From Methylobacterium cerastii (GTDB lineage Bacteria; Pseudomonadota; Alphaproteobacteria; Rhizobiales; Beijerinckiaceae), in assembly GCF_022179125.1 (NCBI RefSeq), contig NZ_BPQG01000025.1:1-64000 (forward strand): 64,000 nt of DNA, read 5' to 3'. The notes below the pieces were generated by a model. It did not search any database. It worked only from the letters and a program-made list of their open reading frames with translations, and was not told where the DNA came from. Positions 17,698 through 26,830 of the stretch are shown piece by piece; position 1 is the first letter of the stretch, and every line of letters begins with the position of its first letter. A program made the translations under genes and the position numbers.

Positions 17698-18660
17698 ATG
17701 CGCAACCTGTCTCTCAAGCAACTTCAGGCGGTCGCCGCGGTGGCCAGGCTCGGCACCATGACGCGGGCCGCCCAAGAGCTCAACGTGACCTCGGCGGCTC
17801 TGTACGCCCGCATCCGACAATTGGAGGAGGAGGCGGGCCTGCTGCTGTTCGACCGGACGCCGACCGGCCTGAAGCCGACCGATGCGGGGCGCGAGATGCT
17901 CTGGGCGATCGACAGCATCAACACCGTGCTCGAGACCTGCGCCGACAAGCTCCGCATCCTCAAGGGCGGCGCCGGCGGCCGGGTGACGCTGGGCGTGGTC
18001 TCCACCGCCAAGTACTTCGCGCCGCAGGTGATCGCCGGATTCGTCAAGAGCCACACCGGCGTCGAGATCAACCTCTCGGTGCGCAACCGCGGCAACACGG
18101 TCGAGGCCCTGCGCAACTACGAGATCGACTTCGCGATCATGGGCCGGCCGCCGCGCGACTTCGCGATCGAGGCCGAGATCTTCGGGCCGCACCCGCTGGT
18201 GCTGATCGCCGACCCGAACCACCCGCTCGCCGGCCGCCGCGGGCTGACCAAGGCCGACATCGCCGAGGAGGCCTACCTCGTGCGCGAGGACGGCTCGGGC
18301 ACCCGCACGGTGTTCGAGGAGTTCATGAACGGCATCATCATCAAGCGGGCGAAGCTCGGGATCGATTCCGGTTCGAACGAGACGATCAAGCAGGCGGTGA
18401 TGGCCGGCCTCGGGATCGCGCTGCTCTCCGCCCACACGGTCGCCGCCGAAGTCGAGGCCGGCCGCCTCGTGCTCCTCGACGTGCAGGGCCTGCCGATCCG
18501 GCGCGACTGGTACGCGGTTCGCCGGGCCGACAAGGTCCTGGGGCCGGCCGCCGCCGCGTTCTGGGAGTACCTGATGCAGGACGGCGCCCGCTGGCTCCCG
18601 GGCGTCGACCTGCTCGGCGCGGGCGCGCTCGCCTCGGTCGGCGCCGGAGCTCGGGCGTGA
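17698..18660 (+). CDS. cbbR: LysR-family regulator, CbbR/QscR type
   Basis: A 320-residue LysR-type transcription factor. The winged helix-turn-helix is at residues 1-60 (LKQLQAVAAVARLGTMTRAAQ and LNVTSAALYARIRQLEEEAG), followed by a two-lobed effector domain (GGRVTLGVVSTAKYFAPQVI, FAIMGRPP, MAGLGIALLSAHTV). The divergent position next to fbp-prk fits CbbR, which senses Calvin-cycle metabolites. In methylotrophs the related QscR controls serine-cycle genes and responds to ribulose 1,5-bisphosphate, so this gene may be either. Its stop overlaps the start of the following FAD reductase gene (GTGA). Confidence 0.85.
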   Translation: MRNLSLKQLQAVAAVARLGTMTRAAQELNVTSAALYARIRQLEEEAGLLLFDRTPTGLKPTDAGREMLWAIDSINTVLETCADKLRILKGGAGGRVTLGVVSTAKYFAPQVIAGFVKSHTGVEINLSVRNRGNTVEALRNYEIDFAIMGRPPRDFAIEAEIFGPHPLVLIADPNHPLAGRRGLTKADIAEEAYLVREDGSGTRTVFEEFMNGIIIKRAKLGIDSGSNETIKQAVMAGLGIALLSAHTVAAEVEAGRLVLLDVQGLPIRRDWYAVRRADKVLGPAAAAFWEYLMQDGARWLPGVDLLGAGALASVGAGARA

Positions 18661-19889
18661 GCGCCGGCCTCGTCGTCGTCGGGGGCGGGCAGGCGGGCTT
18701 CCAGGTCGCCGCGTCCCTGCGGGAGGCCGGGTTCGCCGACCCCGTCACGATCGTCGGCGACGAGCCGGGCCTGCCGTATCAGCGGCCGCCGCTGTCGAAG
18801 GCCTACCTCGCCGGCAAGGCCGACGCCGAGGGTCTGAGATTGCGGCCCGACGCCTACTTCGCCGAGCACCGCATCGCGGTCCGTTCGGGGACCCGCGCCG
18901 TCGCGATCGACCGGGAGGCGCGGACGCTGCGGCTCGGCGACGGAAGCGACCTCGCCTACGGCCACCTCGTCCTCGCCACCGGCGCGCGCAACCGCCCGCT
19001 GCCGGTGCCGGGCGCCGACCTGCCGGGCGTGCGCCAGCTGCGCGACCTCGCCGACGCGGACGCCCTGCGCGCCGCCCTCGAGACCGCGCGACGCGTCGTC
19101 GTGGTCGGCGCCGGCTTCATCGGCCTCGAATTCGCGGCCGTCGCCGCGACCCGCGGCCTCGACGTGACCCTGATCGAGGCAGCAGACCGGCCGATGGCGC
19201 GCGCGGTCTCGGGGGAAACCGGGGCGTTCTTCCGCGTTGCGCACGAAAACCTCGGCGTCCGCTTCGCCTTCGGCGCCGGCGTCGTCGCGATCACGGGGGA
19301 GGGGGGCCGCGCCGTCGCCATCCGCCTCTCGGACGGGCAGGAAATGCCGGCCGACCTCGTCGTGGTCGGCATTGGCGTGTTGCCGAACCAGGAGCTCGCC
19401 GCGGAGGCCGGCCTGTCGGTCGCCGACGGCATCCGCGTCGACGCCTTCCTCGGCACGGACGACCCCGCCATCTCGGCCGTCGGCGATTGCACCCGCCACC
19501 CGAGCGTCTTCGCCGCCGGTCTGTCCGCCGACGGCACCGTGCGGATCGAATCGGTGCAGAACGCGATCGACCAGGGCCGGTGCCTCGCCGCCCGCCTCAC
19601 CGGGCGCCCCGCGGCCTACGCGGCGCTACCGTGGTTCTGGAGCGACCAGGGCCGCTTCAAGCTCCAGATCGCCGGCTTGTCCGGCCCGTCGGACCAGTCC
19701 GTCCGGCGCGGGGAGGGCGAGGCGTTCTCGGTCTTCCGCTACCGCGGCGAGCGCTTGGTCGCAGTCGAGTCGATCAACCGCGCGGGCGACCACATGATCG
19801 CCCGCCGCATCCTCGGCGCCGGCCGCACGCCGACCCCGGCTCAGGCCGCCGACCCGACGTTCGACCTCAAGCTTTTCGCGATGGCTTAA
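18657..19889 (+). CDS. FAD-dependent NAD(P)H:ferredoxin reductase
   Basis: A 410-residue pyridine-nucleotide-disulphide-type oxidoreductase of the rhodocoxin/putidaredoxin reductase group. Two Rossmann motifs are visible: the FAD site LVVVGGGQAGFQVAASL at the N-terminus and the NAD(P)H site VVVVGAGFIGLEFAAVA near 145. The ATG motif LVLATGARNR and SAVGDCTRHPS close the FAD site, and a C-terminal reductase_C domain carries WFWSDQGRFKLQIAG. Such enzymes feed electrons to a [2Fe-2S] ferredoxin, often for a P450 or dioxygenase. GTG 18657 overlaps the LysR stop, so translation is probably coupled. No ferredoxin gene is adjacent. Confidence 0.88.
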   Translation: MSAGLVVVGGGQAGFQVAASLREAGFADPVTIVGDEPGLPYQRPPLSKAYLAGKADAEGLRLRPDAYFAEHRIAVRSGTRAVAIDREARTLRLGDGSDLAYGHLVLATGARNRPLPVPGADLPGVRQLRDLADADALRAALETARRVVVVGAGFIGLEFAAVAATRGLDVTLIEAADRPMARAVSGETGAFFRVAHENLGVRFAFGAGVVAITGEGGRAVAIRLSDGQEMPADLVVVGIGVLPNQELAAEAGLSVADGIRVDAFLGTDDPAISAVGDCTRHPSVFAAGLSADGTVRIESVQNAIDQGRCLAARLTGRPAAYAALPWFWSDQGRFKLQIAGLSGPSDQSVRRGEGEAFSVFRYRGERLVAVESINRAGDHMIARRILGAGRTPTPAQAADPTFDLKLFAMA

Positions 19890-19992
19890 GACGCATCGAC
19901 CCCGCGCGGTCGGGCCGGGCGAGGTCGAACGTTTTTTGGCTGATGCGGCGTGAGCCGCCAGGGACAGGTCTACCGTCGCAGGCGCGGCGTCT

Positions 19993-20175
19993 TCAGGAAA
20001 TCAGGTCGAGCCGGGCCGCTTCGAGCCCGTTGCCGCGCACCGATTCCGGCAGCGCGAGGAAGTCGCGGTATCCGGCCTCGCGCGCCATCGCGTCGAGGGC
20101 GGTCGCCTCGTTCTCGGCCGAGCCGGTCCACAGGACGACGCCGTTCTTGGTCTGACGAATCTGGAAGATGCTCAT
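19993..20175 (-). CDS. Small conserved-looking protein, unknown
   Basis: A 60-residue cytoplasmic protein starting MSIFQIRQTKNGVVLWTGSA, with a mixed beta-alpha pattern and no membrane segment or cysteine. The start has a clear ATG at 20175. It is isolated between the FAD reductase (same orientation as its complement) and the efflux adaptor. I do not recognise a named family. Confidence 0.6.
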   Translation of the reverse strand: MSIFQIRQTKNGVVLWTGSAENEATALDAMAREAGYRDFLALPESVRGNGLEAARLDLIS

Positions 20176-20365
20176 GGCAGCCCCGCGGGTGTGGTGATGA
20201 AAGCTTAACGTGCTGAATGCGGCCCGGTTGCCGGTATTCCGCGGTCTATTTTCAAGCCTCCACTTCGCGCGTGGGCCGACCGGTCCGTGCCATCAAAACG
20301 CCGGGCTGCGCTGCGACACGACCGGCTCGGGCGTGCCCGCGCCTGCCAGCTGGACCACCTCCGTG

Positions 20366-21577
20366 ATGCCATCCTTCGTTGCCGCCCTGCGTGTCGCCGG
20401 CCTCGCGGCGGTCCTGTGCGCGGGCGCCGCGCCCGCCGACGCGGTCGAGACCGCCGCCGTGCCCGAGGCGCAGGCCATCGCGCCGGCGATCAGCGTCGTG
20501 CCGGCCGAGACCCGCGAGATCGTCGAGCGCGCGGTGATCACCGGCACGCTGGTGCCCCGCGACGAGATTTTGGTCTCGCCCGAGATCGAGGGCTTCCGCA
20601 TCATCCAGCTTCTGGTGGAGGAGGGCGACCGCGTCGCCGCCGGCCAAGTGCTCGCGCGGCTCTCGACCGAGATGATCGCGACGCAGGAGGCCTCGAACGT
20701 CGCGGCCATCGCCCGCGCCGAGGCCGCGATCGTCCAGGCGAAGAGCCAGATCGTCCAGGCGGAAGCCGCGCAGACCGAGGCGCGGCTGTCGCTGGAACGC
20801 GCCCAGACCCTGATCAAGACCGGGAACGGCACCGCCGCGATCCTTGAGCAGCGCGTCTCCGCCGCCCAGGGCGCCGACGGCCGGCTCGCCTCCGCCCGCG
20901 GTGGCTTGCAAGCCTCCGAGGCCGACCTCGCCACCGCGAAGGCCGCCGGGACCGAGATCGCGCTGAGGCGTGCCCGCACGGCGATCCGTGCACCCGAGGC
21001 CGGCATCGTCAACCGCCGCACCGCCCGCGTCGGCGGCACCGCGACCGCCGTCGGCGAGCCGCTGTTCCGCCTGATCGCCCGGGGTGAGATCGAGCTCGAA
21101 GGCGAGGTGCCGGAGACCTGGCTGCCGCGGATCATGGTCGGCGACCCCGCCCGCCTCGATCTGGAGGACGGACGCCAGATCGTCGGCAAGGTCCGCCGGG
21201 TCTACCCGGAGGTCGACCGGACGACGCGCCTCGGCAAGGTCCGCATCGCGCTCGGCGACGACCCGGCCCTGCGCATCGGCGCCTTCGGCCGCGGCACCGT
21301 CGAGGTCGCCCGCCGCACCGGCGTCGCGGTGCCGGTCTCAAGCCTGCTGTTCTCGGCCGACGGCAGCGCCGGCGTCCTCGTGGCGAAGGACGGGCGGGTC
21401 GAGGCCCGCAAGGTGATGCCCGGCCTGTCCGCCGCCGGCTTCTCGGAAATCCGCAGCGGCCTGTCCGCCGGGGAGGCCGTCGTCGCCCGCGCCGGAAGCT
21501 TCCTGCGCGACGGCGACCGGGTACGGGCCGTGCCGCCCGAGGCCGTGACGCCGCTCGCCGACGCGACGGCGCGGTAG
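20366..21577 (+). CDS. RND efflux periplasmic adaptor (HlyD-type)
   Basis: A 403-residue membrane fusion protein that links an RND pump to an outer-membrane channel. A signal peptide (MPSFVAALRVAGLAAVLCAG to PADA, about residues 1-27) is followed by a lipoyl/barrel-sandwich half (ISPEI-like VSPEIEGFRII, EEGDRVAAGQVLARL). Next come an alanine-rich coiled-coil hairpin at about 110-190, the returning half (IRAPEAGIVNRRTARVGGTA) and a beta-barrel and membrane-proximal domain. ATG 20366 is chosen because it begins the signal peptide. The pump gene follows 9 bases later; no TolC-type gene is present. Confidence 0.88.
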   Translation: MPSFVAALRVAGLAAVLCAGAAPADAVETAAVPEAQAIAPAISVVPAETREIVERAVITGTLVPRDEILVSPEIEGFRIIQLLVEEGDRVAAGQVLARLSTEMIATQEASNVAAIARAEAAIVQAKSQIVQAEAAQTEARLSLERAQTLIKTGNGTAAILEQRVSAAQGADGRLASARGGLQASEADLATAKAAGTEIALRRARTAIRAPEAGIVNRRTARVGGTATAVGEPLFRLIARGEIELEGEVPETWLPRIMVGDPARLDLEDGRQIVGKVRRVYPEVDRTTRLGKVRIALGDDPALRIGAFGRGTVEVARRTGVAVPVSSLLFSADGSAGVLVAKDGRVEARKVMPGLSAAGFSEIRSGLSAGEAVVARAGSFLRDGDRVRAVPPEAVTPLADATAR

Positions 21578-21586
21578 GGCCGCCCC

Positions 21587-24500
21587 ATGCGCCTCAACAT
21601 CTCCGCCTGGTCGATCCGCAGGCCGCTGCCGTCGATCGTGCTGTTCCTCGTGCTGATGCTGCTCGGCTTCGTCAGCTTCCGCTCGCTGCCGATCACGCGC
21701 TTCCCGAACATCGACATCCCGATCGTCTCGGTGACGATCACCCAGTCGGGCGCCGCCCCGTCCGAGCTTCAGACCCAGGTCACGAAGTGGGTCGAGGATT
21801 CGGTGGCCGGCGTGAAGGGCGTCAAGCACATCCTCTCGACCATCACCGAGGGCTCGTCGGTCACCACCATCGAGTTCCGGCTCGAGGTGAACACCGACCG
21901 CGCGGTCAACGACGTCAAGGATGCCGTCTCGAAGGTCCGCCTCAACCTGCCGCGGACCATCGACGAGCCGATCATCAACCGCGTCGAGATCGCCGGCCTG
22001 CCGATCATGGTCTACGGCGCCTCGGCGCCGGCGATGACGCCCGAGGACCTGTCGTGGTTCGTGGACGACGTGGTCGCCCGGTCGATCCAGGGCGTCCGCG
22101 GCGTCGGCGGCGTCGAACGCCTCGGCGGCGTCGCCCGCGAGGTCCGCGTGACGCTGAAGCCCGACCGGCTGCTGGCGCTCGGCATCACCGCGGCCGACGT
22201 GAACCGGCAATTGCGCCTGACCTCGGCCGACATGGCGGGCGGGCGCGGCGAGATCGGCGGGCAGGAGCAGTCGATCCGTACGCTGGCGGCGTCGGCCACC
22301 CTCGACACCCTCGGCGCCACGTCGATCGTCGTCACCGGCAACCGCAAGGTGCGCCTCGACGAGCTCGCGACGCTGACCGACACCGCCGAGGAGCCGCGCA
22401 CCTTCGCCCGCTTCAACGGCGAGCCGGTGGTCGCCTTCGCGATCTCGCGCTCGGCGGGCGCGAGCGACGCCGACGTCTCGGTCGGCGTCGCCGACCGGAT
22501 CGCGGCCCTGCATGCCGCCAACCCGGGCGTGCGCTTCGACCTGATCGACACCTCCGTCACCAACACCGTCGGCAACTACCATTCGGCGATGCTGGGGCTG
22601 CTCGAAGGCTCGGCGCTCGCGGTCATCGTCGTGCTGCTGTTCCTGAAGGATTGGCGCGCGACGCTGATCGCGGCGGTGGCGCTGCCGCTCTCCGTGCTGC
22701 CGACCTTCTGGGTGATGAGCACGCTGGGCTTCTCGCTCAACGCCGTGAGCCTTCTGGCGATCACGCTGGTCACCGGCATCCTGGTCGACGACGCCATCGT
22801 CGAGATCGAGAACATCGTCCGCCACATGCGGATGGGGAAGTCGCCCTACCGCGCGGCCTTGGAGGCCGCCGACGAGATCGGGCTTGCCGTCATCGCCATC
22901 ACCGCGACGATCATCGCGATCTTCGCCCCCGTCTCGTTCATGGGCGGCATCGCCGGGCAGTACTTCAAGCAGTTCGGCCTCACGATCGCGGCGGCCGTGT
23001 TCATGTCGCTGCTGGTCGCGCGTCTGATCACCCCGCTGCTCGCCGCCTACTTCCTGCGCGACCACGGGCCGGAGGACACGCGCGAAGGCGTCGTCATGCG
23101 CGGCTACACCCGCTTGGTGGCGTGGTCGGTCCGGCACAAGTTCGTCACCCTCGTGGCGGGGCTGGCGTGCTTCGCCGCCTCGATCATGTCGACCGGCCTG
23201 CTGCCCTCCGGCTTCCTGCCGGCCGAGGACGCCGCCCGCACCCTGTTCGTGGTCGAGCTGCCGCCCGGCGCCCGGCTCGCCGAGACGACGCGGGTGACCG
23301 ACGCCCTCGTGGACAAGATCCGCACGCTGCCCGAGGTGCGCAGCGTGTTCGTGGATGGCGGCCGGCAGCTGCCGGGCAAGAAGGAGGTCCGGCTCGCCTC
23401 GCTGACCATCAACCTGACGCCGAAGAACACCCGCCACCGCACGCAGAAGGAGGTCGACGTCGCCGTCGGCGCCATCCTGCGGCAGCAGCCCGACATCCGG
23501 TTCTGGGCGTTGCGCGAGGGCGGCCAGCGCGACCTCGCGCTGATCATCGCCGGGCCGGACAAGGCGGTGGTCGCCGACGTGTCCCAGCGCCTCCAGCGCG
23601 AGGCGGCCGGTGTGCCCCACCTCGTCAACGTGATCTCGACCGCGCCGCTCGACCGCACCGAGATCCGCATCCGCCCCAAGGCCGGGGTCGCCGCCGACCT
23701 CGGCGTCTCGACCGACCTCATCGCCGAGACGGTGCGCGTCGGCACCATCGGCGACATCGGCGCCAACCTCGCCAAGTTCAACGCCCGGGACCGGCAGGTG
23801 CCGATCCGGGTGCAGCTGCCCGACCGCCTGCGCGGCGACCTCGCCCAGCTCGAGACCCTCAAGGTCCCGGTCAAGGGCGGCGCCGCTGTGCCGCTCTCGA
23901 CGGTGGCCGACCTCTCCCTCGGCCAGGGTCCGACGGCGATCGACCGCTACGACCGGGCGATCCGCGTGGCGTTGGAGGGCGACATGCAGGGCTCCGACGC
24001 GCTGGGCTCCCTGATCGACCAGGTCATGCAGCTGCCCACCGCCAAGAGCCTGCCGCCCGGCGTGACCATCAGCCAGACCGGCGACGCCGAGGTGATGGGC
24101 GAGGTGTTCTCCGGCTTCGCCCTGGCCATGGGCGCCGGGCTGATGATGGTGTTCGGCGTGCTGATCCTGCTGTTCGGCTCGTTCCTGCAGCCGATGACGA
24201 TCCTGTTCTCGTTGCCGCTCTCGATCGGCGGCGCGATCCTCGGGCTGCTGGTGTTCCACAAGCCGATCTCGATGCCCGTCGTCATCGGCATCCTGATGCT
24301 GATGGGCGTGGTGACGAAGAACGCGATCATGCTCGTCGACTTCGCCGTCGAGGAGATGAGCCGCGGCGTCGACCGCGCCACCGCGATCATCGATGCGGGC
24401 CGCAAGCGCGCCCGGCCGATCGTGATGACCACCATCGCCATGGCCGCCGGCATGGTGCCCTCGGCGATGGCTTTGGGCATCGGCGGCGAGTTCCGCGCTC

Positions 24501-24730
24501 CGATGGCGATCGCGGTGATCGGCGGCCTCATCGTCTCCACCGGCCTCTCGCTGGTCTTCGTGCCGGCGATCTTCGTGCTGATGGACGACCTCTCCCGCCT
24601 GATCGTGCGCCTGTTCGCGCGCTTCGTCGGCGAGCGCGACGACCCGGAAGACGCAGGGCTCACATCCCCGGCGAGACCCGCCAACGACGGGCGGACCTAC
24701 CCGTCGCCGCCGCGGGTGGCGGCGGAGTAG
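21587..24730 (+). CDS. RND multidrug efflux transporter (AcrB-type)
   Basis: A 1047-residue inner-membrane proton-driven pump of the hydrophobe/amphiphile efflux family, with twelve membrane spans and two large periplasmic loops. Typical marks are the N-terminal SAWSIRRPLPSIVLFLVLMLLG, the porter segment PRTIDEPIINRV, and the proton-relay aspartates in TGILVDDAIVEIENIVRHM. The C-terminal half repeats the fold with GVVTKNAIMLVDFAVEEM and KRARPIVMTTIAMAAGMVP. It pairs with the adaptor upstream. Substrates cannot be read from sequence. It converges on a solute-binding protein gene 43 bases downstream. Confidence 0.94.
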   Translation: MRLNISAWSIRRPLPSIVLFLVLMLLGFVSFRSLPITRFPNIDIPIVSVTITQSGAAPSELQTQVTKWVEDSVAGVKGVKHILSTITEGSSVTTIEFRLEVNTDRAVNDVKDAVSKVRLNLPRTIDEPIINRVEIAGLPIMVYGASAPAMTPEDLSWFVDDVVARSIQGVRGVGGVERLGGVAREVRVTLKPDRLLALGITAADVNRQLRLTSADMAGGRGEIGGQEQSIRTLAASATLDTLGATSIVVTGNRKVRLDELATLTDTAEEPRTFARFNGEPVVAFAISRSAGASDADVSVGVADRIAALHAANPGVRFDLIDTSVTNTVGNYHSAMLGLLEGSALAVIVVLLFLKDWRATLIAAVALPLSVLPTFWVMSTLGFSLNAVSLLAITLVTGILVDDAIVEIENIVRHMRMGKSPYRAALEAADEIGLAVIAITATIIAIFAPVSFMGGIAGQYFKQFGLTIAAAVFMSLLVARLITPLLAAYFLRDHGPEDTREGVVMRGYTRLVAWSVRHKFVTLVAGLACFAASIMSTGLLPSGFLPAEDAARTLFVVELPPGARLAETTRVTDALVDKIRTLPEVRSVFVDGGRQLPGKKEVRLASLTINLTPKNTRHRTQKEVDVAVGAILRQQPDIRFWALREGGQRDLALIIAGPDKAVVADVSQRLQREAAGVPHLVNVISTAPLDRTEIRIRPKAGVAADLGVSTDLIAETVRVGTIGDIGANLAKFNARDRQVPIRVQLPDRLRGDLAQLETLKVPVKGGAAVPLSTVADLSLGQGPTAIDRYDRAIRVALEGDMQGSDALGSLIDQVMQLPTAKSLPPGVTISQTGDAEVMGEVFSGFALAMGAGLMMVFGVLILLFGSFLQPMTILFSLPLSIGGAILGLLVFHKPISMPVVIGILMLMGVVTKNAIMLVDFAVEEMSRGVDRATAIIDAGRKRARPIVMTTIAMAAGMVPSAMALGIGGEFRAPMAIAVIGGLIVSTGLSLVFVPAIFVLMDDLSRLIVRLFARFVGERDDPEDAGLTSPARPANDGRTYPSPPRVAAE

Positions 24731-24773
24731 GCGAGGGGCCGCAGGCGCGCCTCCCCGGCAGAGACCCTGATGC

Positions 24774-25565
24774 TCACTCGGCCGGCGCCACCGTCGCCGC
24801 CTGGCCGTTGGCGTCCAGCGCTTTCGCCACGAAGCCGTCGGCCTTCATCGCCTCGACGAACCGGCGCAGGTAGGCCGCCCCCGCGTCCCGGCCCTTCGGC
24901 ACGCCCATCGCCTGAGCGATCTCCATGAAGCGGCCCGGCAGCATGCGCACTTGGGGATGCGCGGCGGCGTAGGCCTCCAGCGGCTGGCGGACGTTGGCCG
25001 CCACCTCGAGCCCGGATTCGGCGAAGAGGGCGATCGCAGCCGGCGAGGTGCGCGCGCGCACGAGGGTGGCGTGGCGGATGGTGCGGCTCAAGTACAGGTC
25101 GTAGGCGCTGCCCCGGCCGACCGCGATGCGCACGCCGTCCCGGTCGACTGCATCCAGCGCGCGGATCGGCGAGGCGGCGGGTACGAGGTAGCCGCCCTCG
25201 ATCACGAGGTAGGGCGCGGTGAAGACGATACCCTCGGCGCGCTTCGGGTCGCGTGCGAGGAAGCAGACGTCCCAGGCGCCGCTCGCCGCCGCCTCCGAGA
25301 CCGCGCCGGCGCTGTCGTAGGGCACGAGGACCAGCGGCACGCCGATCCGCTCCGAAAGAGCGCGCGCGAGGTCGACCGAGACGCCGGACAGCGCGCCGTC
25401 CGCCCCCTTGCGCGCCAGCACCGCGTTGCCGAGGTTGATCGCCGCCCGGAGCGTGCCTGTCGGCGCAAGATCCCGGGCGAGATCCCGGGCGATCGCGGCA
25501 TCCTCGGCCTGCGCCGCCGGGGCGAGGAAGGCGGCGAGGACGAACATGGCCCAGACGATCCGCAT
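24774..25565 (-). CDS. Periplasmic solute-binding protein (amino-acid type)
   Basis: A 263-residue exported protein. A signal peptide (MRIVWAMFVLAAFLAPAAQA, residues 1-20) precedes a type-2 periplasmic-binding fold: PTGTLRAAINLGNAVLA, SGVSVDLARALSERIGVPL, WDVCFLARDPKRAEGIVFTAPYL, then IAVGRGSAYDLYLSR and the C-terminal GRDAGAAYLRRFVEAMKADGFV. It resembles the SBP_bac_3 family that binds polar amino acids or organic acids. No permease or ATPase gene is nearby, so it is an orphan binding protein. The frame extends upstream, but ATG 25565 starts the signal peptide. Confidence 0.82.
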   Translation of the reverse strand: MRIVWAMFVLAAFLAPAAQAEDAAIARDLARDLAPTGTLRAAINLGNAVLARKGADGALSGVSVDLARALSERIGVPLVLVPYDSAGAVSEAAASGAWDVCFLARDPKRAEGIVFTAPYLVIEGGYLVPAASPIRALDAVDRDGVRIAVGRGSAYDLYLSRTIRHATLVRARTSPAAIALFAESGLEVAANVRQPLEAYAAAHPQVRMLPGRFMEIAQAMGVPKGRDAGAAYLRRFVEAMKADGFVAKALDANGQAATVAPAE

Positions 25566-25793
25566 GTAACCCCCCGATCCCGGCGTTTCTGAAGGATACC
25601 GCGTCTCGCCCGTCCCCGTCATATCCGTCGTTCCCGGGCCGTCATGCGGCAAGCGCGCACAAAGGCACTGCCCTCGTCCGCCCGCATCCCTACATAGGAT
25701 GGGAAGCAGGATCGGGTGCCAGCGCATCGATCGCCCTTACGCGGCGCGCGTCCCATCGGGCGTCGCGCCCACGACAAGCCAGGAGCAGGCCGC

Positions 25794-26540
25794 ATGACCG
25801 AGACAGCAGGCTCGCCAAAGAAGGGCCGCAAGCCGGCCCAGCCGAGCGCTCACCCCGAGGCGCCGACGCTGCCCCCGCGCGAGGCGGCGATGGAGGCGCT
25901 GATGCGGCTCGCGGCCGAGCAGCCCTGGAACGACATCGAGGTCGGCGACATCGCCCGCGAGGCCGGTCTGAGCCTCGCGGAGCTGCGCGACCTGTTCCCC
26001 TCGAAGGGCGCCGTCCTCGGCGGTCTCGCCCGGATCATCGACCGCAAGGTTCTGGAGGACGACGGCTCGGACCTCGCCGAGGAGCCGACGCGCGAGCGCC
26101 TGTTCGACGTGCTGATGCGCCGCCTCGACGCGATGACGCCGTACAAGCCGGCGCTGCGGCGCATCGCCTACGCCCTCCGCGGCGATCCGCTTTCAATGCT
26201 GGCGCTGAACGGCGTGGCGCTGAACTCGCACCGCTACATGCTGGCGGCGGCCGGGATCGACACGGAAGGCCCCCTCGGCCGGCTCAAGCTCCAAGGCGTG
26301 GTGATCGCCTTCGCCCGCGTCACCGAGACCTGGCTCGACGACGACGACCCGGCGCTGGCCCGGACGATGGCCCGCCTCGACAAGGAGATCCGCAGCGGCG
26401 AACGCTTCATGGAGCGCGCCGAGGACGCCCGCCGCCTCGCCGCCCCGTTCCGTGCCCTCGGACGCTCCCTGCTCGACCGCCGATCGAACCGCACGCGGGT
26501 ACCGGACGCGGAGGATGCCGAGCCGGCAGCACAAATCTGA
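25794..26540 (+). CDS. TetR-family regulator
   Basis: A 248-residue protein with a basic, proline-rich N-terminal tail (about 30 residues) and a TetR helix-turn-helix at about 35-85 (AMEALMRLAAEQPWNDIEVGDIAREAGLSLAELRDLFPSKGAVL). An all-helical ligand domain follows. It lacks an obvious target nearby: upstream is the divergent solute-binding protein gene, downstream the tRNA-Leu. The extended gap to 25565 could hold a shared operator, but I saw no clear palindrome. Confidence 0.8.
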   Translation: MTETAGSPKKGRKPAQPSAHPEAPTLPPREAAMEALMRLAAEQPWNDIEVGDIAREAGLSLAELRDLFPSKGAVLGGLARIIDRKVLEDDGSDLAEEPTRERLFDVLMRRLDAMTPYKPALRRIAYALRGDPLSMLALNGVALNSHRYMLAAAGIDTEGPLGRLKLQGVVIAFARVTETWLDDDDPALARTMARLDKEIRSGERFMERAEDARRLAAPFRALGRSLLDRRSNRTRVPDAEDAEPAAQI

Positions 26541-26642
26541 GATGCCGGCTCCCGGCGCAGCGGACCACGACCCGACCGGCGCCCCGCCGGAACGGGCCGT
26601 GGGGGTATCGGACCGACGAGTGCCCGCGATGCGGAATCCCGA

Positions 26643-26670
26643 TTGACGCCACCGACGCCACCCCCTAAAC
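26643..26670 (+). promoter_or_regulatory. Candidate promoter of tRNA-Leu
   Basis: TTGACG (26643-26648), a 16-base spacer and CTAAAC (26665-26670) lie about 30 bases upstream of the tRNA 5' end, the usual spacing for a tRNA promoter. Confidence 0.5.
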
Positions 26671-26700
26671 GAGCCTTCGTCGGCGCCGAGCGCCCGACGA

Positions 26701-26785
26701 GCCCAGGTGGCGGAATTGGTAGACGCGCTGGTTTCAGGTACCAGTCTTGCAAGAGGTGAAGGTTCGAGTCCTTTCCTGGGCACCA
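26701..26785 (+). tRNA. tRNA-Leu(CAG)
   Basis: An 85-base tRNA with acceptor stem GCCCAGG/CCTGGGC and encoded CCA end. The anticodon arm CTGGT-TTCAGGT-ACCAG reads CAG. It has a long variable arm, as expected for leucine, and the T-arm GGTTCGAGTCC. The 3' end borders the integrase remnant, so it was probably the insertion target. Confidence 0.95.
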
Positions 26786-26797
26786 ACTGACGATTTT

Positions 26798-26830
26798 AGC
26801 CCGCCAAGTCATTGGCGGGCTTTGTTGTTT
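26798..26830 (+). terminator. Rho-independent terminator after tRNA-Leu
   Basis: A 9-bp stem (AGCCCGCCA / TGGCGGGCT) with a 6-base loop is followed by TTGTTGTTT, 13 bases after the tRNA. The stop codon of the leftward integrase remnant lies inside this hairpin. Confidence 0.8.

Noticed and set aside
19895-19945. Terminator after the FAD reductase (T-run at 19931)
   Set aside because: The nearest stem (CGACC/GGTCG) is short and not adjacent to the T-run.
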